DNA from: Lamellibrachia satsuma
Taxonomy: Eukaryota; Annelida; Polychaeta; Sabellida; Siboglinidae
Assembly (NCBI GenBank): GCA_033239005.1
Contig: BSQZ01000002.1
Span: 5,667,501-5,731,500 of the forward strand
Reading direction: 5' to 3'
DNA length: 64,000 nucleotides
Shown here: positions 33,211 to 45,400 of the stretch, piece by piece
Position numbering within the stretch: the first letter of the stretch is position 1
Layout of the letters: each line of letters opens with the position of its first letter
Notes under the pieces: generated by a model
The model's input: the letters and a program-made list of their open reading frames with translations, nothing else
The model's database searches: none
Told to the model about the DNA's origin: nothing
Position numbers and translations under genes: made by a program

Positions 33211-33710
33211 TAAATGTGTAATTTTAATTATGTAACAGTTTGTTGTCATGCTGTTAACATTAGGGAAAAGATAAGAGGCTTTACTTCGTTCGGTCCTAGG
33301 TTAAGCATATGCAGCAGCGCCCCCTATGTTCTTTATATTGACGTGTTCGCAAACATGAGACCGTGGAAGGGTTACGGACAGTTTTGCACGGGGAAAATGC
33401 AGTAGGATGTCATTTTTCTCGGTTTCCTGTGAACGAATAAAGGTAGTATGTAAAGGGGGCCTGCCCATGTAAAGGACATCTATTTTCAAACTTTAAAACG
33501 TATATGGATTTTGTGTTGATGGATCTGTGAGCGATAATATCATGATCCGGGAGTCCTGCCATCGAGTTGAAAGACTTCTACTTTGTTTTTTATCTACAAA
33601 ATATTAATTGAAATGTGTAATAATTCGTATATTGTTATGTAATACATTTTCTATTGTGACATAAACTCATTTGAGTCATTAAAAATAGCATGACAAATCT
33701 AATTAAGAGC
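33211..33710. other. Intergenic, nothing recognised
   Basis: No supported gene or repeat. Confidence 0.5.
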
Positions 33711-34005
33711 AGGTACCGGGGTTCAAAACCACCTGCTGCCGTTTCAAAACCTGGGCAATTTCGTTCACCCCACTTTGCCCGTGTCTTTCGGAAGAGACAC
33801 TAAAAGCCGTTGGTCCCTTCTACCTGGTGTCTATGCCAGGGGAAGTAAAAGATCCCACACAGGGGGTAAATGTGTAACCTGTCGTGGACTCAACGAGTGG
33901 TGGTCTCTATCTCTAACCCACCTATTCCCGGCGCGTGAGAGGCGCCGAGCAGGACTTACAACGCTCTTAAGGAGCCCAGTCCTTGACAGGAAGAAGAAGG
34001 AGCAC
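33711..34005 (+). mobile_element. SINE-related element
   Basis: Starts with a B-box-like GGGGTTCAAAACC, then the shared central part GCCGTTTCAAAACCTGGGCA and CACCCCACTTTGCCCGTGTC. A longer 3' part (ACCTGGTGTCTATGCCAGGG onward) is absent from the copies at 24.2 and 39.6 kb. Confidence 0.7.
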
Positions 34006-34112
34006 TTTTATTTTATTTATTCACTATAAAAATGTAACTTGCACAAGTTTTACAATTAAGTTAACAACAACCGCAGTGGCAAACATAAACTTGCACTACA
34101 TCTCATAGGCAG

Positions 34113-36510
34113 ATTATTTAACAAGATTGCCATCTCGAACAACAAGTTCCAGATGGCAAGTGGACAAGGAAGCCATTGGCTTATCAAGAGTCCAACAATT
34201 TTCTCATCTATGTGTAGCCCGCCCTTATCAGATATATGTCAATTCTATTTTTAAACATATTCACACTACTAGCATTAACACAATCGTTTGGCAGTTTGTT
34301 CCATTCATTTATCACCCTCTGTGAGAATGAGTACTTTCTCATGTCCAACCTACACTGCTCCTTAACTAATGCTGCTTTGTGTCCTCTGGTTCTACTGCCT
34401 TCTTTAAGTTTGAAGAACATATTCCTATCAACATCCTCGTAACCGTTCACTATTTTAAACACTTCTATTTGGTCTCCTGGTCTCTAGTGTTGTCAAACCA
34501 CATTGTAATAAGCGAATTTCGTAACTAAGGTCTCTTAATTCTGGAATCATCTTAGTTGCTCTTCGTTGTATTCTTTCTAGCTTATCTATGTCTTTTTTCT
34601 GATATGGCCTCCATGCTTGAATACAATATTCCAAATGTGGTCTAACTATTGCTTTGTACAGGGGTACAATTAGATGTTTCTCCTTATAAGTGATAGTTCT
34701 CCTAATTAGGCCTAGAATTTGATTGCCTTTCGAAGCAGCAATCCCACATTGCTCTGAAACTTTCATGTCAGTATTAAATGTTACTCCTAAATCCTTTTCA
34801 TGTGTGGTTCTACCTAGTACAGCATCCCCCATTTTATATTCCTCTTCCATATTTCCATGTCCTATGTGTATACATTTACACTTCCCAAAATTGAATAACA
34901 TTTGCCATTTTTCTGACCATTTAACTAATTTTTCTAGATCATCCTGTAAACTTTGTTTATCTGTATCATTAGTAACCTTTCTGAATACTTTTGTGTCATC
35001 TGCAAATTTGAGTACTTTGCTAGATATGTCATCCTCCAAATCATTTATATATATTAAAAACAGTATAGGGCCTAACACTGATCCCTGTGGTACCCCACTC
35101 AAAACAGATTTCCAGTTTGAAATCTTACCATCTACTATTACTCTCTGTCTTCTGTGTGTAAGCCACTTTTCTATCCAGTTGATTACATCATTGCCTATAC
35201 CATGGGCTTTTAGTTTAAGTAACAATCTTTGATGTGGCACTTTATCGAAAGCTTTCTGAAAATCTAAGTAGACAACATCCACTGGTGACCCGTCATCTAC
35301 CCACTTTGTAATTTCTTCTAAAAAATGTAAGAGATTGGTTAGACATGACCTTGCTTTTAGGAATCCATGTTGAGATGTATTTATTAATTTATGTTTTATG
35401 AGGAATTCCACCATGTGGTCTCTAATTAATGTTTCAAGTAATTTACATACAACTGATGTTAAACTCACTGGTCTGTAATTTTCTGGCTTCTTCCTCGATC
35501 CCTTCTTAAACAACGGCGTAATGTTTGCTTCTTTCCATTCAGAAGGAACTATTCCTTCTTCTAGTGACAAGTTAAATAAGTTTGCAAGTGGTGTACTAAT
35601 TTGATCAACAATTTCCTTTAGCAGTTTTGGTGGTATCCCATCAACTCCAGGTGATTTATTATCTTTCATCTTCTTAATTTTCTTTGCTATCATTTCAGGA
35701 GTTACAAATAACTGCCCTAAATATTCTGATGTATTGCCCTCAAATTTAGTCAATGGAACTGGAAGTGAGCTGATATCTTCTGTGGTAAAAACTGAGCTGA
35801 AATACTCATTCAGGACCTCTGCCATTTGGAACCCATCTGAAATTATGTTTTCACTGTTGCTTTCCAGTGGTCCGACCTTATCTCGAACTTTCTGTTTACT
35901 CCTTACATAAGCATAGAAACTCTTGCTGTCATTTTTTATATTACCTGCCAATTTTTGTTCAAAGGTTCTTTTAGATTTTCTAATTTCAGTAGTAGCTAGG
36001 TTAAGTGCCTCTTTGTAGTTGGTGTAGTCTTCTACATTTCCAGTGTGTTTATAGACCTTCCACAGCATCTGTTTGTGAGCAATTTTTCTAATAGCTTCTT
36101 TTGACAGGTGTTTTTTCCTGGATCTTTTCCCTTGTTTTCTTAATGGAATAAATTTCTCAATAATGCCCTCAATCTCATATTTTAAACAAGTCCAGCATTC
36201 TGTTGCCGTCTTGTTTTTCAGCAAATTATTCCAATCTATATTTGCTAGATATGTTCTCATCACTTTATATCTGCCTTTGTTGAAGTTCCTCCTCCATTGT
36301 TTTTTATATGTATTCCCTGTTTTTACTTTTATATTAAAATGGATTTGGTTATGGTCACTTGAACCCAAAGGTTTGTGTACTTTAACATTGTCAACTAATT
36401 CACTTTGAGAAGACAAAATTAAATCTAACACATTCCCACCTCTGGTTGGTTCCAAGACATGTTGAGTAAGGAAACAATCCTGTGTTAGAAGTAGAAACTG
36501 ATGGTCGTAA
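34113..36510 (-). mobile_element. CR1-like LINE, nearly intact (copy 5)
   Basis: Minus strand. One open frame covers endonuclease C-terminal residues, linker and RT: DNKSPGVDGIPPKLLKE, PENYRPVSLTSVVCKLLE, YLDFQKAFDKVPHQ, SGVPQGSVLGPILF, KFADDTKVF. It runs from about 36505 to about 34470, then shifts frame. Compared with copy 3 (TCTCCTTTTAGTCTCC) the break is an 11-nt deletion between TCTCC direct repeats, near 34475. The C-terminal block then continues at 34462-34208 to a stop. The 3' end is at the GTTAAAT-type tail near 34113. Youngest-looking CR1 in the window. Absent from block B. Confidence 0.94.
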
Positions 36511-36859
36511 TTGTATGATACAATAAAATGCTGCATAATTTTTGTACATTTTAACATTGATCAAACAGACCAAGTACTCGTAATCATGCTAGATTACATT
36601 GCCAAAGTGTTTATTGATACGAAGGAAGAACCAGACATATGCATCGTCGAATAGCCGATAAATCGCTCTACTTTATTTGAATTATTTCCGTTAGTGTCAC
36701 TGGGAATGGTTGCCCACCAGAATGCACAGTGCATATTACAATAAGTGGCAGCACCTGACGGTCACTATATTGTATCTCTCCCCAAAACAAGAAATGTTTA
36801 TAAAGCAGGAACATTTGAGAGTCTTGGACTGTTCAAACAAACTTGAAACACAAAATACA

Positions 36860-38190
36860 GTCCCATATGTCATCTCACATTTGTTCCAGCAGACACTGTG
36901 TAGGTTTTCTGGGATGTGCCGATCTTCTTGATCCTTCTGCCATCACGGGCAGTGTCATCCTTTTGCAGTCTTGCCCAGGAGATGGTGGCTCTGCGGGTAC
37001 TGTCATCTCTGTCTCGTCCTCAGTGTCCTCGTCGTCGATCATTTGGTGGTCTTCTGCTACCGGTACTTCCTGTAGCAGTCTGCGAAACATCGACGTGTTT
37101 CACATAACGAGTGACCCATCTTGACAACGTGCCGTCACTGTGGAGCCCTTTCGGACAGTTTCCCTGTCTTGCACTGACATACGAGTTTCCCTGTCTTGCA
37201 CTGACATACGAGCACGACATCGCCGATGTCGATCAAGGAAGCTTTAACCCTTGCCTTCCTGTCGGCTTAAGCCTTCATGTCGCCTTTGGCCCTTGTACCA
37301 CTTCTGGCAACTTTGTATGCTGATCTCGGCCAAACATTAGTCTGTGCGGTGTGAAGGCTGTCGTCAAGACTCGTCACGTGTGGCATGTTGCACTAGACTC
37401 GCAGCATCTGTTGTATCTCAGTGCGCCATGCTAGTGGCCTTCAGAGCATTCATTGGTGGTTTGTTGACACAATGCCTGTGCATTGGCCTATGGTTAGAGA
37501 TGGGTTATTCTGTGATGGTGGACCCCACACTCCATCAGAAATGACTTCCAAATGTGTCTGTTGAAGGAGGTCCGTTGTCTGTCTTCACCACTTCCGGGAA
37601 ACTAAATAGACTGAACACCTTGTCCACTACAGGGATCAAAGTCTCCATGGAAGTACTCCTCATTACCACTACAATTGGGTACCTTGAAAATTTGTCAACT
37701 ATGACGAGCAGATACTCTCCTGTGGGTATCTGATGCTGATTTCTGACCTGACTGTAGTTGGAGAGCTGATTGGTCGACATCAGTACTCTGGTACTGTGTA
37801 GTGTTGAACCAGGCTGATGACAGGCTGAAGCTTGCTGTCCTTGGCTGTTTCCTGCTTGACTTCCTCGATTGTCACGGTAATCGGTATGGCGACAGAAGCT
37901 ACCAATTTCACACAGTGCTCTTACATGTGTTGCTCACGGCTGCGCAGGATCCCCTATCCTGCTGGATACCGGGACATATAGTCGGTTGGGTTGTCTGCAC
38001 CAGCCTGATACTTGATGACCATCTTGTATGGTTGGAGAAGTCCCCAATGCTCGATCCGAAATGGTGGTCTCGGCTTCTTCCAAATGGTCTCAAGTGTGCG
38101 CCTCATTTCAGTCCTCTTGTGGTCGCTGAGGACTGAAATGAAGCACTCCGTTGATGAAGTTGTCAAAGTGTTCACAGGCCCAGACTGTTG
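36860..38190 (-). mobile_element. Ty3/gypsy-like pol remnant (block A)
   Basis: Minus strand. RNase H end near 38175-37954 (WGLLQPYKMVIKYQAGADN, DYMSRYP). Integrase core near 37740-37540 (GEYLLVIVDKFSRYPIV, VVKTDNGPP). Pol C terminus near 37090-36870 (RRSAHPRKPTQ). Many frameshifts. The HHCC part of integrase is missing at about 37748, where block B retains about 270 bp more. No LTRs identified. Confidence 0.85.
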
Positions 38191-38515
38191 CTAGAGCTTC
38201 ATGCTCCATATGTCTGACTATTACAATTCTTGTGTACATATAATTTATTCCCCAGGTCGCAACTACAATGCAGGCAGGCTTCTCTTCATTATGTGTAGAA
38301 AATGCCTGTACTGTGACTGTGTTTTAATATCTTGTTTGGTTTTGTCTTGAATAATGTTGGTAACAATAATAGCATGAGGGTTTTTATTTATTTCATATGT
38401 CGATTTTATTCTTAAATGTAATCATGATTCCATACAAAAGTAATCATAATCTCTTACACTCATTTTTTACTTAATCGTACTTGTAATCATGCTCATAAAT
38501 ATATTTTTTATAATC

Positions 38516-38520
<5 letters not shown>

Positions 38521-38582
<62 letters not shown>
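38521..38582. repeat. (TA)n microsatellite, expanded in block A
   Basis: About 31 TA units. The orthologous position in block B (58531-58540) has only about five. Confidence 0.97.
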
Positions 38583-38586
<4 letters not shown>

Positions 38587-38965
38587 AATAAACCAGACTA
38601 AATATCTGTTTAAGTTTCATACAACTTGAAATGTCCTTCATTAAAAACATTGAGTCACTGACTCTACATTTTACCACGCAAAATTGAACTAATCCCACTG
38701 TCATATCAGTTGTCCAGTTACATTTGTCTTGTTCTGCAGATGCAAGAAACGGCTGTGCAAGGATCCTACATACCCAAACAAGAACTGTTGTCTTTGCTTA
38801 GACCACTGAGCAGTTAACAATTTATGATGAACAAGACAAAGCTGGCAAACCACAGACTAATCAAGATGGCTGTCCCAACACTGTTTAACACAGCAAACCC
38901 CCCTGCTCCAGTGACTATGAAGCGTGTGCCGCTCACTCCAAGAGCCATTCCAGTCACGAAGAGGT

Positions 38966-39096
38966 GAGCAATCAGTGAGCCACCCCCTACTGACTCCTCC
39001 CCCCAGAGCAATCAGTGAGCCACCCCCTACTGACTCCTCTCCCCCCAGAGCAATCAGTGAGCCACCCCCTACTGACTCCTCTCCCCCCAGAGCAGT
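38966..39096 (+). repeat. VNTR, 40-42 nt x 3 (block A)
   Basis: Units begin GAGCAATCAGTGAGCCACCC at 38966, 39006 and 39048, with a partial unit at 39090. Unit length of 42 keeps a frame open (EQSVSHPLLTP repeats), but no gene structure supports translation. Confidence 0.95.
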
Positions 39097-39601
39097 CAGG
39101 TACATCATACTATACAGTTATTTTCGTCAAAAATATTTCTTTCAGGAAGCTGTGTTGACATTTGCTGTAGTTCTTTTTAAGGTGGGTCTCTAACGGTTAC
39201 TATAAAACACACAAACTAGTATCTGAGTGAGTTGTGGTTGGTTCAGTTCCAGCCAGTGATGCGGGGGTTGCAGAAAGCTCCCAACAACACACCTGGTTGT
39301 GGGCAATCTCACTAAAATATACAAGTGTTTGTAAATATTACTCCATCCAAGAAACAGAAATATAGTAGTTTAATCATGTAACTAATGCAAGAATTAGTTC
39401 ACAGGCCTGGGGTATATTACATTGCAATGTAACATATTACTATTATTTAGCTTCCTTTCTATTATTATTACATGCTGAAGACAATGCAGTCTATTACTAT
39501 TACATTTCAAGCTATTACTACCAGTAGGCTAATTAAGTATAAACTCTGACCCATGGATTGGGACGAAGTTGAAAAATGACACCAGGGTACCACGGAATTG
39601 G

Positions 39602-39814
39602 GTCTCAAGTCTCAAGTAGTTACACTCCAAACAGCACAATTTTGAGCTAACGCAGGAGTTTGGACCAACGGCTTTTAGTGTCTCTTCCGAAAGACACGAT
39701 CAAAGTGGGGTGAACGAAATTGCCCATGCTTCGAAACAGCGGAGGTGGAAACGAACCACCGTCCTCTCGATCGACAGGCGGGTGCTCTAACCATTAGACC
39801 ACCGCTCCCCCACA
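39602..39814 (-). mobile_element. tRNA-derived SINE, present only in block A
   Basis: Reverse-strand copy: the tRNA-like head at the high-coordinate end (GCGGTGGTCTAATGGTTAGA, B-box GGTTCGTTTCC) and an ACTTGAG-type tail at 39602-39620. Block B reads straight across the site (GAATTGGTTGATGCCC at 59594), so B is the empty site. Confidence 0.93.
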
Positions 39815-42287
39815 GTGATGCCCAACGGTAGGAAAATCAACTATATCCTAAGTGTCACTGACGACATCCAATACAATAATATTTATTATCTGTACTGCTT
39901 GCTGTTTGATCTAATGTGTGGAATTTTATTTACTTAACTATGCTTAATCAACTGTATTTTATAACGGATGTCCATCAAAAAACATAATTGTTGCCGTGCA
40001 ATATATAGTTACATTTTTCCATCTATTTTAATTTACAATAACTATAATTAATAAAAACCCTTGTACAACTGAGAATAAATTGAGTACTTACGGCCTTACT
40101 TTTGTATATACCATAAAAAAAGAAATAATTTTGTTACCCCATCAATAATATACAGCAGGTATGTAGCAATTTTTTTTTTACAAAACGCATTTCAGTACAA
40201 AACAATATCATTCAGTGCTAAGTTATGCTGCTCAAGAAACCCATTGGAGAACATAACAGCTTAAATGAAAAAAGCCCTTACAAAAAGGTTAGCTTAAATT
40301 ACAACCAAAAATAAGCATTTTATCTGCTAGACAAGCATAATCAAAATAAAATTTCCCATCATTTTGTTGCACCTAAATGTCATACATGACTACCTTCATA
40401 AGTTAATTAAATGTTCATAATTCCAAACACAAACAAAATACAGGAACATTCCCATCCGAGGAAAGAAGCAACACAGGTATGTTATCTGTGCTGTCACATC
40501 ACTTATGACAAAACTTGATCGTCTACCAATTTGTATTCATTCATTCGGTTGTATTCATGCAGTGTCGTGCAGCTGGACGTTCACCATGAGATAATAATAA
40601 TAATAATGTTTATTGTCTCAAATAACATAAATTCATGTATATACAATCAATCAGCCGATCAAGTACTAAACACATTTAAGACAATGGAAAAGAAGCAAAT
40701 TTCTTATGTTTCCTTTTTCAATTATATATTAAATATGTTATTAGATGGAGCAGCATGGACTCCATGTGGCAGACATCACACTTAAAGACCCACTCTCAGC
40801 TAGTGATACAACTATGTTGACCTTTACCCTCTCACCGTTTAGGCATTCAACGACCTTACAACAATTTATTTTAAATAAACACTGAACATTTTTAACTGCC
40901 TGGGGTAATAGTAATATGTAACGATTACAATTGTTCAAGTAATAATAATAGATGGAACATAATGCAATGTAACAATAATAGAAAGCAAAGTACTAGTAAT
41001 TGAGCTATTACTTTGCTATCACAAGTGAACATTTCAATCACACACAATTAAATTTTATTGAAAATAATCAGACCAAAAAATCCTCTATTTTAACTTAATG
41101 GGACTTGGACAAGCATCATGTTCAGTCTTTCACATGCAGTTGTATTTCTTCCCAATAGTGGTGATAAAATGGTTTGGTATCCGAATCATGACAGTCAATG
41201 AACTTTAGTACTGTTAGCAGGAGACTGTGGTATGGCTAACTCTGTGACAGTGTGATTGCTGCATGGCTAATTGTCATTTGAAGCCAGGTCCACCAGCCAT
41301 CTATCATTTTCTTTATTTATCTATTTATTTTTCGCACTCACTTAAGCAGGATAAGGGTTCCAGGCTTCCAGCAATAAACATACTATCTTTAACATCTCAA
41401 TCAATCAATCAGTCATTGTCATCTCCTAACCCTAGCTGCCAGCCTACCATGCTGGGTAATGTTTGAACAAAACCTAAGGGCGTATACCAACTTTTCTGAG
41501 TTTTTTTCATTGGTAGCTAACTTGCACATTATTGACCAAGAGTGTTAAAAACATTCTATCCTTGAGCCAATAATTAACTGTCCACCAAGCAGCAGCCGAG
41601 TGGTATGGGTTAATTTGAATCTATGTAAGTGATTAAGTATGTTAAATGTTTATTTGAAAGAAAATAGTTCCAATGGAAAATGTAATACCTCGTATACCTT
41701 TTGTAATATGCACTGCATCATACTACTCAACTATACTATATAGTATAGTCTATATACAATGTCAATGAAGTTTCTTCGTGGATTTCATAATTAATGCTGA
41801 AACAAGCTATTGCTATATGTAGTATAATACATAAACTTTATAATATGTACTAAATAATTGATGCGTATGCAGTTAAATATTTTTCAGAATAAAGAGCCGT
41901 TTCCACAACAGGCAATGCATAAATGTTTATGTAAAGGAACACTGAAAAACCTAGGTGGCGTTTTAGTCGCGCCATAAGTAGTAAAGTAAATCCTTATTAT
42001 CTTCTACGCTCTTTGATTAGGGCACTGATGTAAATATAATTTTATAAATATGTGACTATATATAAGTGTATTTATATGTGTATATTTAAGTGTAATTATT
42101 CTAACATATTACTACTGCTTTAAATATCAAGTGAAACAGCAGAGGAAGCTGTTAGGCGCAGAAACATATTTGTGCTTCAGTCATATCAGCCATTTGTTCT
42201 GCTTTGAATATGCCAAAAAAGGAGGATATCCTAACATTGCAGTGGTGATGCGACTTTCCTTCACTGAATGCCGTAACAAGAAGTCTG
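39815..42287. other. Block A non-coding; retroposon tail at 40590-40800
   Basis: No gene supported. About 40590-40620 reads, on the minus strand, as GAGACAATAAACATTATTATT. This is a polyadenylation-like tail of a retroposon whose body I cannot classify, and it recurs in block B at about 60363. Confidence 0.5.
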
Positions 42288-42400
42288 CTACAACTTGTAG
42301 ACAAACTTAAGTCCTTCTGCCTTTGTTCTGTCAGCACATGCCTTGTCCATGTCTTCACACATCTTCACATCAAAGTAGTTAACCCAGTCACCAACTTCAC
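42288..42400 (-). CDS. Sulfotransferase exon 6 (terminal, block A)
   Basis: Acceptor cctttccacttgcag, phase 1. Encodes GEVGDWVNYF to ...FVYKL and stop TAG at 42290-42288. Two more copies of this exon lie at 54162 and 62233. Confidence 0.95.
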
Positions 42401-45400
42401 CTGCAAGTGGAAAGGTAATAAACAATTAAAACCACCTCAATCTATGAAGCTATTACAGTGGACGCTGCTTAACCGAATCAGCCGTTTAGTAGAACCAAAT
42501 ATATAGGAGACACAAGCCCAGTCATAACTATTGGCATTACATACATGTTCCAGCATGAAGCCATAAAATAAATGATACTATTTATTATTATGTAACTTTA
42601 TTTACACAGTGAAAGATACTCTGCTTAACCGAATCAGCCGTTTAGTAGAACTAAATATATAGTGGACACAAGTCTCATCACCCATGTTGGTTTTATGCAA
42701 ATTTGCCCATAAATGCTCACTGGCCCCAAGACATGCTGCTCACCACATTAAAAAAAACACATTTGGAATTAAAATTTAGTAGAACTAAATATATAGCAAT
42801 AATATACACAAGCAATTACCATGCACACATTAAAAAAAACACATTTGGAATTAAAATAGAGAACACACATTTACTTTTCAGGCCTTGACATTAAGCTCTT
42901 GTATCTAGTGGCCCGTCGGGCCAATACATGTTAAAAGTTACTAGCCCCCCAAAAAGTTACAGGCCCGAAATTGTTTCTATAAATTGATAAAAAAAATTTT
43001 TTTTCCAATACATCACATTACAAGTCGAAGGATGCGAGTTTAAACAAGTCAAAATAATAACAAAAAAAGACTGCAACTATATACTATTATTATCATTAAC
43101 CAAGCATTTTAATTTAGCAGATGGGGAGTACACCATGGTTATTGTTTACTGCACAATGTTGGTATTACATACATGTTCCAGCATGAAACCATCAAGTAAA
43201 TTCTACTATTTATTATTACATATCTTTGTTTAGACAGGGAAAGATTCTGTTTCGTAAATGTGATTCACTTTTATTGTGTAATGGTAATTATTAAAACCCT
43301 ACATTCTACATTTGTGGCTAAAATGGACTGAATATTTTGAACATTGTTAAGTACATTTTGGTTAACTGAAAGTTGGAGGGTCTGGGGAAACCCTTCAATT
43401 TAAATATGTTCGCTGGTAGTACTGGGTTATTGGTTCAAATTATGATGGGTATTGTTATTCAAGTTGTCATATTCGACCTATTAAGTGTACATGCCCTAAT
43501 TAGTGTACACCCCCTTTTTAATCAGTAGTATTCACATTAACTTATTAGTCCATATAGACGCACAGTGCGCGAGTGCGAAGGCTTGTGTGCGCATCTATTA
43601 GTTCTCAAACATACCCCAAATCATAATCTGCTGCTATAGGTGAAATCAGCCTCTAAATCAGACTGGTAGCTAATCCGCAGTGTGGCGCCACTGTGCACTA
43701 TGCGAAGAATGTGGGACTCTTCTAGGTAATGACACAGGCACCAAGTCATTGATCACCGATGTATATCATAACTAGCAATTATTTTGCGTGATGTATTTTG
43801 ACCAATATACGTGCTTCAAATTGTTTTGATGGTGCTTAATGAACTTAACGTAAGCCTACAATGAGATGTTGTGTTGTTTGTTTTGCAGTTTCAGCGCATC
43901 TACCAAACCAAACGACATTCTGTCGACACACTACAAAAATGCACGAGACAGACACTGAAAAAGCACGTTCGTTCGTGGTTTGTGTAATTCCAGACAAACA
44001 ACATCAGCCGGCCACCACTTGATTCGTTGAGCTTCATTAAACAGACAATTCAAACTCGCACGCTTTGCTGACGGTGAGTGAGCAACAAAATAAATAAAAG
44101 CTAGTCCTAGTACTTCAACAAACATCTGGCAAAAGCCGCCAGTAGTGATAACAATGTGGTACCACGTTGCGGCTAAAAACGCACTATGAATTAATTCTAA
44201 AGGTGACGCCAGCCGCAGCAGTACTGCTGTCATTTGCGTTTAGCCTGCCTTCAAGCCTGAAAATCTATGTTTTTGTTTATGGTTTCCCTTTTCAAAAAGG
44301 GGTGTGTGCATCTATTAGGTAGTGCGCTACTATTGGGAATTATACGGTATTGTAATTTGACTAGTGTGGAGCAACAAGCGTCGCAATCTGGTTTTAAACA
44401 GTTGGCACCACTTTTAAGTTTTTCTACACTAGTCACCAAATGACACTACTTGTGTTAAACTGTTACCATAATATGGTCTAGAGAAACAAATTTTAGTGTA
44501 CGCTTGTAAGAAGAGTTTCCATGAAATATTTACATAGCCCAACTTTTTGTTTCAAGCGTACTGTATGCATATTAGGTCGAATACAGTGTTCAAGTTAACC
44601 ATGTACTGTATCTAAGATTAGCGATTGACACAACAGCTTCATTATATGCAAACAAATATTCTGTGTCATGTTTTGTGAATGGCTATGGAAGAAATATCAC
44701 AACAGGAAAATCTGGTTGTGTAGAGAAAAGATTATATGCACCTTTCCTGAAGAAATCTGTCTTACGGTTTTTCTTCGCTAATCCATTGGGTTCCATCCAG
44801 TTGGCTGCTGGATTTTTCTTCATCTTCTTAAAGCTGCAGTGGTCAACAACCTTCTCCAACTGCGACTGGTCAAAGTCTTTTCCCAAGAAGGTTGCTATTT
44901 GCTTGACCACCGCTACAGGGTTCTGACACAAACACAAATGCAACATCCTTCTTAAAATGCATACTGAAAGTAGTTATTAACATGCCATGATACAGAATAT
45001 TGCTTATCTCAATGTTGAAACCTTACTGTCTTATGATAATGTTACTCACTGATTAAAATGGCATTTAAAAAAAAAATTCTGGTGCAACAAGAATGAAATT
45101 TATTTGGTTGACAATCATTGCTAACAATATACCAGATCTGGTCTTATGATAATGTTACTCGCTGATTAAAAAACAATATACCAGATCTGCAATATACCAG
45201 CAACATTCTACAAGAGTAAATCTAAATTACAAGAACAATAATGTGTAGGAGAGAATAACTTTGCACTTTTTTCAAATGAATTCAGAGATATGTATGGACA
45301 CAGACATGTTAAAATGTTACATAGATAACCTTCTACATAGTTCACTGCTTGTAGAATGTAGGCTGAAAAACAAACCTTTTGTAGTTCTTCATACGTGATG

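Larger units (their letters stand above)
34023..44252. repeat. Segmental duplication block A
   Basis: Collinear with 56161-64000 (block B) at high identity by eye. The match begins near ACTATAAA...CAAGTTTTACAATTA. At this end it is broken in A by CR1 copy 5 (34113 to about 36510). It continues through the gypsy remnant, VNTR, terminal sulfotransferase exon and intron sequence to the position matching the window end. The true right edge in A may lie beyond 44252. Confidence 0.95.

Noticed and set aside
34455..36557. 700-residue host gene
   Set aside because: It is the CR1 endonuclease-RT polyprotein; the first residues are host DNA 5' of the truncated element.
39411..40900. DNA transposon bounded by CCTGGGGTA motifs
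   Set aside because: The two motifs are in the same orientation, not inverted, and the sequence between shows no transposase.
43931..44233. Minus-strand 100-residue open frame conserved in block B
   Set aside because: Conservation is explained by the recent duplication; the block B version differs in frame end and there are no splice or domain signals.
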